A DNA stretch of 64,000 bases from Acidobacteriota bacterium (GTDB taxonomy: Bacteria; Acidobacteriota; Vicinamibacteria; Marinacidobacterales; Marinacidobacteraceae): NCBI GenBank assembly GCA_022826825.1, contig JAJDUD010000044.1, forward strand, positions 1 through 64,000, written 5' to 3'. The position numbers and the translations under genes were made by a program. Positions 17,656 through 24,516 of the stretch are shown piece after piece (positions within the stretch are counted from its first letter, which is position 1; the number at the start of each line of letters is the position of its first letter). The notes beneath the pieces are model-generated. The model was not told the origin of the DNA, made no database searches, and was given only the letters and a program-made list of their open reading frames with translations.

Positions 17656-18751
17656 AATCTCGAACGCCCGACGCCCCTTCGGCATTCGGTTCTTCCCTGA
17701 CCCGGTACGCCTGATAGCGATGGGAGACCACGTCGGGGTGGCGGAGTTCCAGCAGGCCGGCCTTCACCATCGGGCGCAGGTGGCGTCTCGCGAGATTGCG
17801 GTGGCTAACCCCGAGAATGAGACCCAGCTCGGCCGACGTCGTCCAGCCCCGCTCGCGGATGACGTCGACGATCAGCGGCCAGAGAACCCCCTTGCGGGTC
17901 TTGGGGCGGAGCACCTTGATCCCGGCCGCGAGCGGCCAGGGCAGCTTGGCCAACTCTTCGGCGCGGCGAACCTCGGCGGGCGAGGGCTCCGGAGACGGCG
18001 AACGCGAGGCCTCGTCTTTCCTTCCGCCGGCCGCCGGAGACGCACGGCGCCGGGAGCGGGACGCCTCTTGAGGACCAAGCGCGGCGTCCGTTCCGGCGCT
18101 CGGAGTGTTCGAGCGCGCTCGCTGCCGAGCCTCGGAAGCCTCGGAGACTGGCTTCCGCGGGGGCTCCGACGGCTCTGAAACCGTTCGCTGAGTCCGGCGA
18201 CGGGTCACGGGTACGAAACGCCGAGGGGGACTCGAATCGTCCTTTTCCACCTTCGGGTCGTTTTCCGATTTGCGGCGGGACGGCAGCATCGTGCGCAACC
18301 GGGCCAGTGCGTCCCCGGCGGCGGCGGCGCTCTTCGCGGATTGGGCCACCCCGACGCTGAACTCGCGGACTTGTGCGGCGCGGGTCACCGCGGCCCGACT
18401 GAACTGACCCACGCGATCGTCCCGATTCTGGAGGGCTCGTCCCGCATCCCCGATGTGTTTCGCGACGTCTCCCGCGATGGCTCCGGCTTTCCCCACCGCG
18501 CGGGCCACATCGGCGCCGCGAGCTGCCAACTCGGCCGCGCGGCGAGCCGCGGGGACCGCGTTCTCGCCTGCCCACGTCCGGAATGCCCGGTACCACTTCG
18601 CGAACTGACGAATCCAAAGACGAACGCCGCGGAGCCACGGCCGTGGCTTCCGGAGCCAGGCGCGAATGGCCTTGAGGCCGGGAGGGGTTTCGTCGGGGCC
18701 GATCTCGTCGCGCGGTTCGATCGCCGGCTCTTGGGAACGGAGATTGAGCAT
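17654..18751 (-). CDS. Unknown protein with C-terminal winged-helix domain
   Basis: 365 residues. The N-terminal 60 are rich in Trp, Arg and Pro, then an Ala-rich helical stretch (residues 60-150), then about 110 residues of charged, low-complexity linker. A compact C-terminal domain begins near 265: TRKGVLWPLIVDVIRERGWTTSAELGLILGVSHRNLARRHLRPMVKAGLLELR, a winged-helix pattern with wing residues HPDVVSHRYQAYRV. It is a likely DNA-binding protein of unknown purpose. An imperfect palindrome upstream (18811-18832) may be its own site. Confidence 0.6.
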   Translation of the reverse strand: MLNLRSQEPAIEPRDEIGPDETPPGLKAIRAWLRKPRPWLRGVRLWIRQFAKWYRAFRTWAGENAVPAARRAAELAARGADVARAVGKAGAIAGDVAKHIGDAGRALQNRDDRVGQFSRAAVTRAAQVREFSVGVAQSAKSAAAAGDALARLRTMLPSRRKSENDPKVEKDDSSPPRRFVPVTRRRTQRTVSEPSEPPRKPVSEASEARQRARSNTPSAGTDAALGPQEASRSRRRASPAAGGRKDEASRSPSPEPSPAEVRRAEELAKLPWPLAAGIKVLRPKTRKGVLWPLIVDVIRERGWTTSAELGLILGVSHRNLARRHLRPMVKAGLLELRHPDVVSHRYQAYRVREEPNAEGASGVRD

Positions 18752-18810
18752 CGCCAGTGCCGGACGAGCTTAATCGACTCAAACTACTGAATTGTCTTGT
18801 ACTTAGACAT

Positions 18811-18832
18811 GACAAGTCGTAACGATTGTCAC
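18811..18832. promoter_or_regulatory. Imperfect palindrome upstream of winged-helix gene
   Basis: TGACAA and TTGTCA flank GTCGTAACGA in an unusually AT-rich stretch (18780-18850). The stretch lies between the winged-helix gene (minus) and the minisatellite. It is the only plausible promoter region for that gene, so an operator is possible; no clear -35/-10 pair was found. Confidence 0.35.
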
Positions 18833-18885
18833 TTACATACGCACATGACAGAGGGCCGTGATTCGCTACGGCGTCGATGAACTGC

Positions 18886-19424
18886 CACCGGCGTCTATTT
18901 CTGGATCGGTTGACTCTCACCGGCGTCCATTTCCGGATCGGTTGGTTCCCACCGGCGTCTATTTCCGAGCCGGCTGGTTCTCACCGGCATCCATTCCCGG
19001 GTCGGTTGATCCCCACCGGCGTCCATTTCCGAGTCGGTTGTGCCCTACCGGCATCGATTCCCGAGCCGGATCACGCTACCGGCGTCTATTCCCGGATCGG
19101 CCGATTCCCACCGGCGTCTATTTCCAGGCCGGCTGCTTTCCGCCGGCGTCTATTTCCAGGCCGGCTGCTTTCCACCGGCGTCCATTTCCGAGCCGGCTGA
19201 TTCCACGGGCGTCTATTCCTGAGCCGGTTGATTCCCACCGGCGTCCATTTCGGAGTCGGATGACTCCACCGGCGTCTATTCCTGAGCCGGTTGATTCCCA
19301 CCGGCGTCTATCTCGAAGTCGGATAACTCCACCGGCGTCTGTTTCTGAGCCGGCTGATCCCCACCGGCGTCGATTTCGGAGTCTGATGGCTCCACCGGCG
19401 TCTATTTCCCGATCGGCTGATTCC
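18886..19424. repeat. 17-unit minisatellite, 31/32-bp period
   Basis: Seventeen tandem units share the pattern CACCGGCGTCTATTTCNNANNCGG. The first nine are almost all 32 bases. From unit 10 on they alternate 31 and 32 bases, forming a higher-order dimer of about 63 bases. Units diverge by several substitutions, most at fixed variable positions. The array overlaps the last codons and stop of the glycosylase-like gene on the minus strand. There are no unique spacers, so it is not a CRISPR array. Confidence 0.9.
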
Positions 19425-20376
19425 GCCCGGCAGGCAACCGACAGAAGTCGCACGCCCGGCCGATGGGCACGCGATGTCCCTTGCGGTCGCAATGACCGCA
19501 TCCGTGCACACCGAAGAACCACAGCGCCGGATCGAGGGCGGCGCAGGTGTTCTCGATTCCCGGCGCCCCGCCGATATGTGCGTTCGCAACCGCGGCACGC
19601 CACGCGCGCTGGATGGCAGGTTTGGCCCGCCGGAGGCTCAGATGCCGCGTGTCCGTCACCCCGAGGTTCTCCGTCACCCGGCGGACCTGCACGTCGACCG
19701 CGACCGGAACGATGTCCATACGGCTGATCCGGGCCCCGCCCGGATCCACCATGATCCGAATCCACATCGGCCCGATCTTGCGGCCGCGCAGCAAGGGGAA
19801 CTTCGATTCACCCTCGCGCCGGTAATGCAGGTCCCGGAGGACTTCCTCAGCGTCGCCGACCCCCTCATGAACCAGCCGGGCCACGGCGCCCCGCCCCGCG
19901 GTCAGACTCTCCGCGATCCGGCGCCAGGCGTCGGAGTCCGCGCCGTGCTTCTTGCTGACGCGGTGAACGCGCAGCAATTCCCGGAGCGAGTCGAACCGCA
20001 TCGTGGACGCAACGACGGGATCGAAGACTTCCGGATGCTCCCTGAAGAGCGCTGCACTGTCACGCCACAGCCGGGTGGCGTTGCGCATCCGATTCACGGC
20101 ACAGACAAACGTCAGGAAGCAACGCACCGATCGCTCGGAGACCCCGCCGGCCCGAAGCTCGCGAACCTCGGTAACCGTCGGCAACTCCTGCCAGAAGGTC
20201 CTCGGATCGATGCCTCGCGCCGACAGGTCGAGGCGCTTGCCGTAGACGTCCCCGGCGATCAGTTCTGCCAAACGCGCTGCGTCGGTCGCGGAGAGGCTCA
20301 CCAAGAGCGCATTATCCGGCGAGTGCGTGAGCCGGGGAATGGCTCTGCGACGGTCTCGTCCCCGGTCGGGGGCCAT
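19402..20376 (-). CDS. HhH-GPD DNA glycosylase-like protein with Cys cluster
   Basis: 324 residues. The centre shows a helix-hairpin-helix-like LLRGRKIGPMWIRIM near 200 with a possible catalytic Lys. VPVAVDVQVRRVTENLG follows near 230, matching the endonuclease III segment that holds the catalytic Asp (VDTHVxRV). The C-terminus has NTCAALDP, GCGHCD and ACDFCRLP, i.e. paired CxxC motifs that could bind zinc or iron-sulfur. Base-excision repair or a related DNA function is inferred. The last residues and stop lie inside the minisatellite, so the C-terminus may be recently altered. Confidence 0.6.
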   Translation of the reverse strand: MAPDRGRDRRRAIPRLTHSPDNALLVSLSATDAARLAELIAGDVYGKRLDLSARGIDPRTFWQELPTVTEVRELRAGGVSERSVRCFLTFVCAVNRMRNATRLWRDSAALFREHPEVFDPVVASTMRFDSLRELLRVHRVSKKHGADSDAWRRIAESLTAGRGAVARLVHEGVGDAEEVLRDLHYRREGESKFPLLRGRKIGPMWIRIMVDPGGARISRMDIVPVAVDVQVRRVTENLGVTDTRHLSLRRAKPAIQRAWRAAVANAHIGGAPGIENTCAALDPALWFFGVHGCGHCDRKGHRVPIGRACDFCRLPAGRNQPIGK

Positions 20377-20379
20377 GCT

Positions 20380-20492
20380 GGTCTGGAGGTCGGCGTTCCA
20401 AGCCGTGTGCGCCGTCAGGGCTCGGAGCGGTACGCCGTTCCGCTGCGCTCCGCGCAGCGGGTGCCGGTCAGAGACCGGCGTTCCAAGCCGTT
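20380..20492 (-). repeat. Two hairpin repeat modules
   Basis: Two copies in reverse orientation lie at about 20380-20407 and 20441-20491. Each ends in the constant flank cggcgttccaagccgt. The second has a CGCTGCG/CGCAGCG stem and a GGTC/GACC stem. They fill the gap between the glycosylase-like gene and the coiled-coil membrane protein gene. Confidence 0.75.
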
Positions 20493-20553
20493 ACGCGACT
20501 CCCGCCCAGTGGCCCTACGCGCCCTGCGGCGCGTCGCGCCGCCTGAGAAGCGT

Positions 20554-20901
20554 CTACGGGCCGGAGTTCGGCTGAGGCCGCTGTGCCATCAACAGGGCCT
20601 CGATTCGTCCCATCCGGTCCTCGATCCGCCCGAACCGCTCGTTCATGTCGTCCCTCAGGCTGTCGATCCGCTGGTCCACGCCGTCCAGGCGTTGGTCCAT
20701 CCCATCGAGCCGACCCTTGACCTCTCCCAACTCGCTCCGGACATCTCCCACCTCCGCCCGGAGCTCGCGTGTCTGAGCGGAGACGTGGACGGCGAACAAC
20801 CCGACGAGCGAGAAGATCCCGCCCAGGAGCGCCGGGACCAGCGCCCGTTCCACCCAAGGTCGCCGATCGGTCACAGTCGCTCCCGCGCGCGCCTCGTTCA
20901 T
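20554..20901 (-). CDS. Small membrane-anchored coiled-coil protein
   Basis: 115 residues from an ATG giving MNEARAGATVTDRR. One membrane helix (ALVPALLGGIFSLVGLFAVHV, about residues 18-38) is followed by an almost perfect heptad coiled coil. The coil has repeated LDGMDQRLDGVDQRI and RFGRIEDRMGRIEALL blocks. This resembles the many short DUF1640/hemolysin-XhlA-like proteins of unknown role. A protein of the same design lies at 63.2 kb, so the genome may carry a family of them. It is probably monocistronic. Confidence 0.6.
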   Translation of the reverse strand: MNEARAGATVTDRRPWVERALVPALLGGIFSLVGLFAVHVSAQTRELRAEVGDVRSELGEVKGRLDGMDQRLDGVDQRIDSLRDDMNERFGRIEDRMGRIEALLMAQRPQPNSGP

Positions 20902-20968
20902 CGTTTCCCGCGTCCCATCAACTCGATCAGTATAGGGCCGCTCCAACACCTCCGGGGCAGTTACAGCC

Positions 20969-21172
20969 AGGCAGCCTGTGGTGAAACTCGCGCGGCATTC
21001 GACACCCGCTGAATCCCCGCTGAACCGCTCGCCTTCGGCTCGCTCATCGTTGCGCTTCTGTCGGAATACACCCGGTATTCCTCCCTCGCGCGCCTTGTCA
21101 GCGGGGCCCAGCGGGCACCAGTTCTCCCGGTGGGGGGTCGGTACTCACGCGAGTTCCACCACAGGCTGCCAG
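20969..21172. mobile_element. MITE-like element with 27-bp terminal inverted repeats
   Basis: The left end (20969-20995) and the complement of the right end (21146-21172) share GGCAGCCTGTGGTG and AACTCGCG with two mismatches in 27. The 150-base interior holds no gene. A similar terminal sequence (CCTGTGGTGGAGCCCGCGCG type) bounds 28443-28779. There is no transposase in the window, so this would be a non-autonomous element. The remaining bases of the 20902-21341 gap contain the gttctcccggtgggg module and nothing else recognisable. Confidence 0.6.
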
Positions 21173-21341
21173 GGGTTGTTCTCGGGTCGGTCCACGGCGG
21201 TTCCTCCAGCGGATGGCGGCGAAACGAAGGGCGCCGCGTCCCTACTGGAACCAGACGTAAACCCGGCCGGTTTTTTCCCGCCAGGGGCCCGAATGTGGAA
21301 AAGTCGAAGCGAAGATGCCGGTGCCGACCGGCCCACGCCCG

Positions 21342-22388
21342 CTACTGGGGTCCGTCCGTGAACCGGTCGCAGCCGTGCCGGCGCCAGCCGCTCGCGCACG
21401 CGACCCCGGCGGCGGTGCTTTCGATCCAGCGCGAGATCGCGTCGTGCGGGAGCAGCCCGTCGCCGGCGACGTAGTCGAGTCCCTCAAGCACCTTGGCGTA
21501 GGGCCCGAATCCCGACAGCCGATAGGGCAGCACGAGCACCCGGCGGCCCGCGTCGGTCCGGCTCTCGACGAACGAGCGGATGCCGGCTTCGGCGGCGGCC
21601 CGCGCCTCCTCCCAGTCCTCGCGCAAGGCGGCGACCTCGACCTCCCGGAACCCTTCCGCGGCGATGCGGTCCGCGGCGGTCCGCATGTTGTCGAGGACGC
21701 GGTCGTTCTCTCCCTCGTCTCCCATGCCGTGCGCGATGAGCAGGACGCTCTCGCCGGACGGGTCCTCGCTGAGGTCGAGCGCCCGGGTCAGGAGGATGTC
21801 GGAGACCTCGGGAGAGCCCATCAGGCCGTGGTCGTGGGTCGCGATCTCCAGGTCGTGCTCGAGCGGCGCCTTGACCCACGGCAGCTCGGGTTCCTCGTCC
21901 GAAAGTCCGAGCAGGTAGCGGGTGTCGGCCCGGAACGATTCCCCGGAGACGAACAGCCTCACGACCGACACCCGGCCGGCGCCGAGTCCGTCCAGCGCGT
22001 CCACGCCCTGCTGCAGCGAGACGGGGTGCGCCATCCCGAACGCGACCACCACCGGGCCCTCGTGCCGGGCGCCTGCCGCCGCCTCGATGACGGTCTCGTT
22101 CCAGGCCTCGCCGCCGCCGTGCGCCATGATCAGGACGCCGTCGCCGCCGTCGCCCGGTGCGGCGTCGGAGATGACGACGGGGGGCGGAGGTGGCGGCATC
22201 CTCATCATCGGCATCGCGGGCGCGGCCGTGTCCGGCGCCGCCGCTGCCGGCCGAGCGCTGGCGGCGGCCTCGACCCCGCTGCGGGCGGCGCAGCCGGCAG
22301 CCCCGGCGAACAGCAGGCAGGAGAGCCCGGCAGCGATGAGCGAGCGCCGGCGACGGTCGGACGGCGGGGGGACAGAACGAGGCTTCAT
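21342..22388 (-). CDS. CbiX/SirB-like chelatase-fold exported protein
   Basis: 348 residues. The start ATG gives MKPRSVPPPSDRRRRSLIAAGLSCLLFAGAAGC, a signal sequence ending in a Cys, so it is probably a lipoprotein with a weak lipobox. A Pro/Ala linker follows. Then come two class II chelatase-type halves, with GVLIMAHGGG near 85 and SVLLIAHGMGDEGEN near 215, where the His is the metal ligand in sirohydrochlorin cobaltochelatases. An exported location is odd for a cytoplasmic tetrapyrrole enzyme; metal binding or sensing is possible. A strong palindrome lies 74 bases upstream. Confidence 0.7.
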   Translation of the reverse strand: MKPRSVPPPSDRRRRSLIAAGLSCLLFAGAAGCAARSGVEAAASARPAAAAPDTAAPAMPMMRMPPPPPPVVISDAAPGDGGDGVLIMAHGGGEAWNETVIEAAAGARHEGPVVVAFGMAHPVSLQQGVDALDGLGAGRVSVVRLFVSGESFRADTRYLLGLSDEEPELPWVKAPLEHDLEIATHDHGLMGSPEVSDILLTRALDLSEDPSGESVLLIAHGMGDEGENDRVLDNMRTAADRIAAEGFREVEVAALREDWEEARAAAEAGIRSFVESRTDAGRRVLVLPYRLSGFGPYAKVLEGLDYVAGDGLLPHDAISRWIESTAAGVACASGWRRHGCDRFTDGPQ

Positions 22389-22461
22389 GGGACGGGCGTC
22401 TCTCGTGGGGAGGGTTGGGATTTCAGGCGCGGCCGGCGCACCTGCCGACGATTCAATGAAA

Positions 22462-22478
22462 CTGAAACTCGGTTTCAG
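22462..22478. promoter_or_regulatory. 17-bp palindrome, candidate TetR-type operator
   Basis: CTGAAAC and GTTTCAG are perfect 7-bp arms around TCG, inside a longer TGAAACTGAAAC context. The palindrome lies upstream of the CbiX-like gene on the minus strand. Its form fits a TetR/AcrR-family site; the regulator is not in the window. Confidence 0.5.
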
Positions 22479-22573
22479 GAACAAGATAGCAAGAGGAGTC
22501 GTCCCTGGTCAAGATGTGGGAAGGCTGGCGCCGGGAGGTGGCGCCACGCCGCGTGAGCCGTGAGGCGGAGTGG

Positions 22574-22635
22574 AGTTACGACGTGCGCGGCGCGGGGCGC
22601 CGCGCGTGCCGGTCTGAAGACCGGCGTTCCCGGCC
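22574..22635 (+). repeat. Hairpin repeat module
   Basis: gttacgacgt leads into the stem GCGCGGCG/CGCCGCGC, followed by gtgccggtctgaagaccggcgttccc with a CCGGTCT/AGACCGG stem. It lies between the 3' end of the PLP enzyme gene and the promoter side of the CbiX-like gene. Confidence 0.75.
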
Positions 22636-22646
22636 GGCGCGCCCCC

Positions 22647-23855
22647 CTACGCCCAGCCGCCCGTCACCTCGAGCAGGCGGTCGATCTCCGCGGCGTTGTT
22701 GAAGAGCGCCGGCGACACCCGGAGCTGCGTGTCCCCTACCCGCAGGCTCGCCCAGACCCGGGCCTCGTTCAGGGAGCCCCGCACCATCCCGGCGTCCCGG
22801 CCGTGCTCGAAGGCGACGATGGAGGAACGGTTGCCGGGCGGGGTGAGGACGGCGTATCCCTGGGCGGCGAGTCCTTCGTGGAGACGGTGGGCCAGTCCCA
22901 CCGTGTGCCGCTCGACGTTCTGCACGCCGATGCGGTCCAGATAGTCGAGCGCCGCGCTCAACATGAAGACCGCTTCGAAGGCCAGGGTCGCGTATTCGTA
23001 CTTCCGGGCGTCGTCGTAGAGCCGGTACCGGTAGTCGCCGAGGTCCTCGGCGACGTGGAGATGCCCGTAGCGGTCCGGCGCCACGAGGTCCAGGAGTTCT
23101 TCCCGGACGTAGAACGGGGCCACGCCGTGACCGGCGAGCAGCCACTTGTAGGTCCCGGTGGTGAAGAAGTCGATGCCGGCCTCCTTCACGTCCAGGTCGA
23201 GCATGCCGACCCCCTGCACCGCGTCGGCGTAGAGGTAGGCGCCCCGCTCGTGGGCCAGCGCCGCGAGCGCCTTGAGGTCGTGGCAGTAGCCGTTCTGGTT
23301 GGAGACCCACGTCACGGAGACGACGCGCGTGCGTTCGTCGATGTGCTCCGCGAACGCCTCCACCGCAATGGCGCCGCCCCGGGACGGCACCACGCGGACC
23401 TCGACGCCTCTCGTTTCGGCGAGCTGCTGGTAGAGGACGTAGGTGGACTGGAAGTGGAGGTCGTCGATCACGACGTTGTCGCCGGGGCCGAGGTCGAGCG
23501 AGCGGGCCACGAGGTTCTCCCCCTCGCTCGTGGAGTAGAGCAACGCGACCTCGTGCTCGCCGGCGCCGACGAGCCGGGCGAACTTCCGCCGCGCCGCGTG
23601 GGACTCGTCCACCATCGTTCCGAGGCTCAGCGGGCTCCGGGTCTTCGCGTCGAGGAATCCGCGGACGGCGTCCACCACCGGGACCGGAGACGGCGCGATG
23701 TAGGCGCAGTTGAGATAGACGCTCTCCTCGACCACCGGGAAGTCGCCCCGGACCCCGAGCGGATCCTCGGCGGCGGCCGGGCGCGCCGTTCCCGGCGGGG
23801 CGATGACGGCGGCGGCGGAAACGCTGCCGATGAACTCGCGGCGGGTGGTCTTCAT
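22647..23855 (-). CDS. TAT-exported class V aminotransferase-like PLP enzyme
   Basis: 402 residues. The N-terminus MKTTRREFIGSVSAAAVIA is a TAT signal (RRxF). GGAG precedes the ATG. The body is the class V aminotransferase / isopenicillin N epimerase-like family. It has LLYSTSEGENLVA binding the PLP phosphate, YLYADAVQGVGMLDLDV with the PLP Asp, and TTGTYKWLLAGHG with the Schiff-base Lys near residue 235. It may act as a cysteine desulfurase, lyase or epimerase; the substrate is unknown. Folding in the cytoplasm before export would suit a cofactor enzyme. Confidence 0.82.
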   Translation of the reverse strand: MKTTRREFIGSVSAAAVIAPPGTARPAAAEDPLGVRGDFPVVEESVYLNCAYIAPSPVPVVDAVRGFLDAKTRSPLSLGTMVDESHAARRKFARLVGAGEHEVALLYSTSEGENLVARSLDLGPGDNVVIDDLHFQSTYVLYQQLAETRGVEVRVVPSRGGAIAVEAFAEHIDERTRVVSVTWVSNQNGYCHDLKALAALAHERGAYLYADAVQGVGMLDLDVKEAGIDFFTTGTYKWLLAGHGVAPFYVREELLDLVAPDRYGHLHVAEDLGDYRYRLYDDARKYEYATLAFEAVFMLSAALDYLDRIGVQNVERHTVGLAHRLHEGLAAQGYAVLTPPGNRSSIVAFEHGRDAGMVRGSLNEARVWASLRVGDTQLRVSPALFNNAAEIDRLLEVTGGWA

Positions 23856-23941
23856 GACGATCTCCAGGGATGTGCGTGGGGTTTCGCGATCATAGGGGCG
23901 GGTCCGGGTGCGGAGCCATTCCGGCGCCCGGCGGTGGGTCG

Positions 23942-23990
23942 CCTGCGGGCCTGCGGCCCGCGTGCCGGCCTGGAGGCCGGCGTTCCCACC
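23942..23990 (+). repeat. Hairpin repeat module
   Basis: CGGGCC/GGCCCG stem followed by gtgccggcctggaggccggcgttccc, in which CCGGCCT/AGGCCGG has changed both arms relative to other copies while remaining paired. It lies in the divergent gap between the PLP enzyme gene and ccmE. Confidence 0.75.
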
Positions 23991-24023
23991 GCGCCGCGCT
24001 GCAGGTGGTAGGATTTGCCCGTT

Positions 24024-24479
24024 ATGGCGGTGCGCAAGGCCAAGTTCTTCGTGGGTGGCGGGCTGTTCCTGGCCGCGCTGGCCGGCCTCCTGATCACCGG
24101 GGTCGAGGAGGGCAAGGCCTACTACCAGACCGTCGGCGAACTGCAGGCGATGGGGCCGCGCGCCGAGGGGCGGCGGGTCCGGGTCGCCGGGGACGTGGTT
24201 CCCGGGACGATCGCTTCCGAGGGCGAGGGCCGGGTCCGGTTCGAGATCGAGCACGAGGGAGCGACGCTCGCGGTGCTTTACACCGGCCGGGAGCCGCTTC
24301 CGGACACGCTCGTGGACCGGGCGCAGGCGGTCGCCGAGGGACACCTCCTCCAGGACGGGTCCTTCGAAGCGAACCACGTACAGGCCAAGTGCGCCTCCAA
24401 GTACGACGCCGCCTACGAAGAGACGAAGACCGCTCCCGCCGCAAAGCCAGCCGCGGGACGGCAAGCGACCGACGGCTGA
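24024..24479 (+). CDS. ccmE: Cytochrome c maturation heme chaperone CcmE, Cys variant
   Basis: 151 residues. An N-terminal membrane anchor (FFVGGGLFLAALAGLLITG) is followed by the OB-fold of CcmE, which carries heme from CcmABCD to CcmF in the periplasm. The usual covalent heme ligand is His in an HxxxY motif; here the motif is KCASKY, with Cys near residue 123 and Tyr near 127. This CxxxY form is known from some other bacteria and archaea. First gene of the ccm cluster, 37 bases before ccmF. Confidence 0.88.
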   Translation: MAVRKAKFFVGGGLFLAALAGLLITGVEEGKAYYQTVGELQAMGPRAEGRRVRVAGDVVPGTIASEGEGRVRFEIEHEGATLAVLYTGREPLPDTLVDRAQAVAEGHLLQDGSFEANHVQAKCASKYDAAYEETKTAPAAKPAAGRQATDG

Positions 24480-24516
24480 CCCCCGTCCGGTGAGCCGCTG
24501 AGGGCGCCGGCAGACA

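Noticed and set aside
18886-19424. Possible CRISPR array
   Set aside because: Units follow each other directly without unique spacers, units diverge along their whole length, and no cas gene is present.
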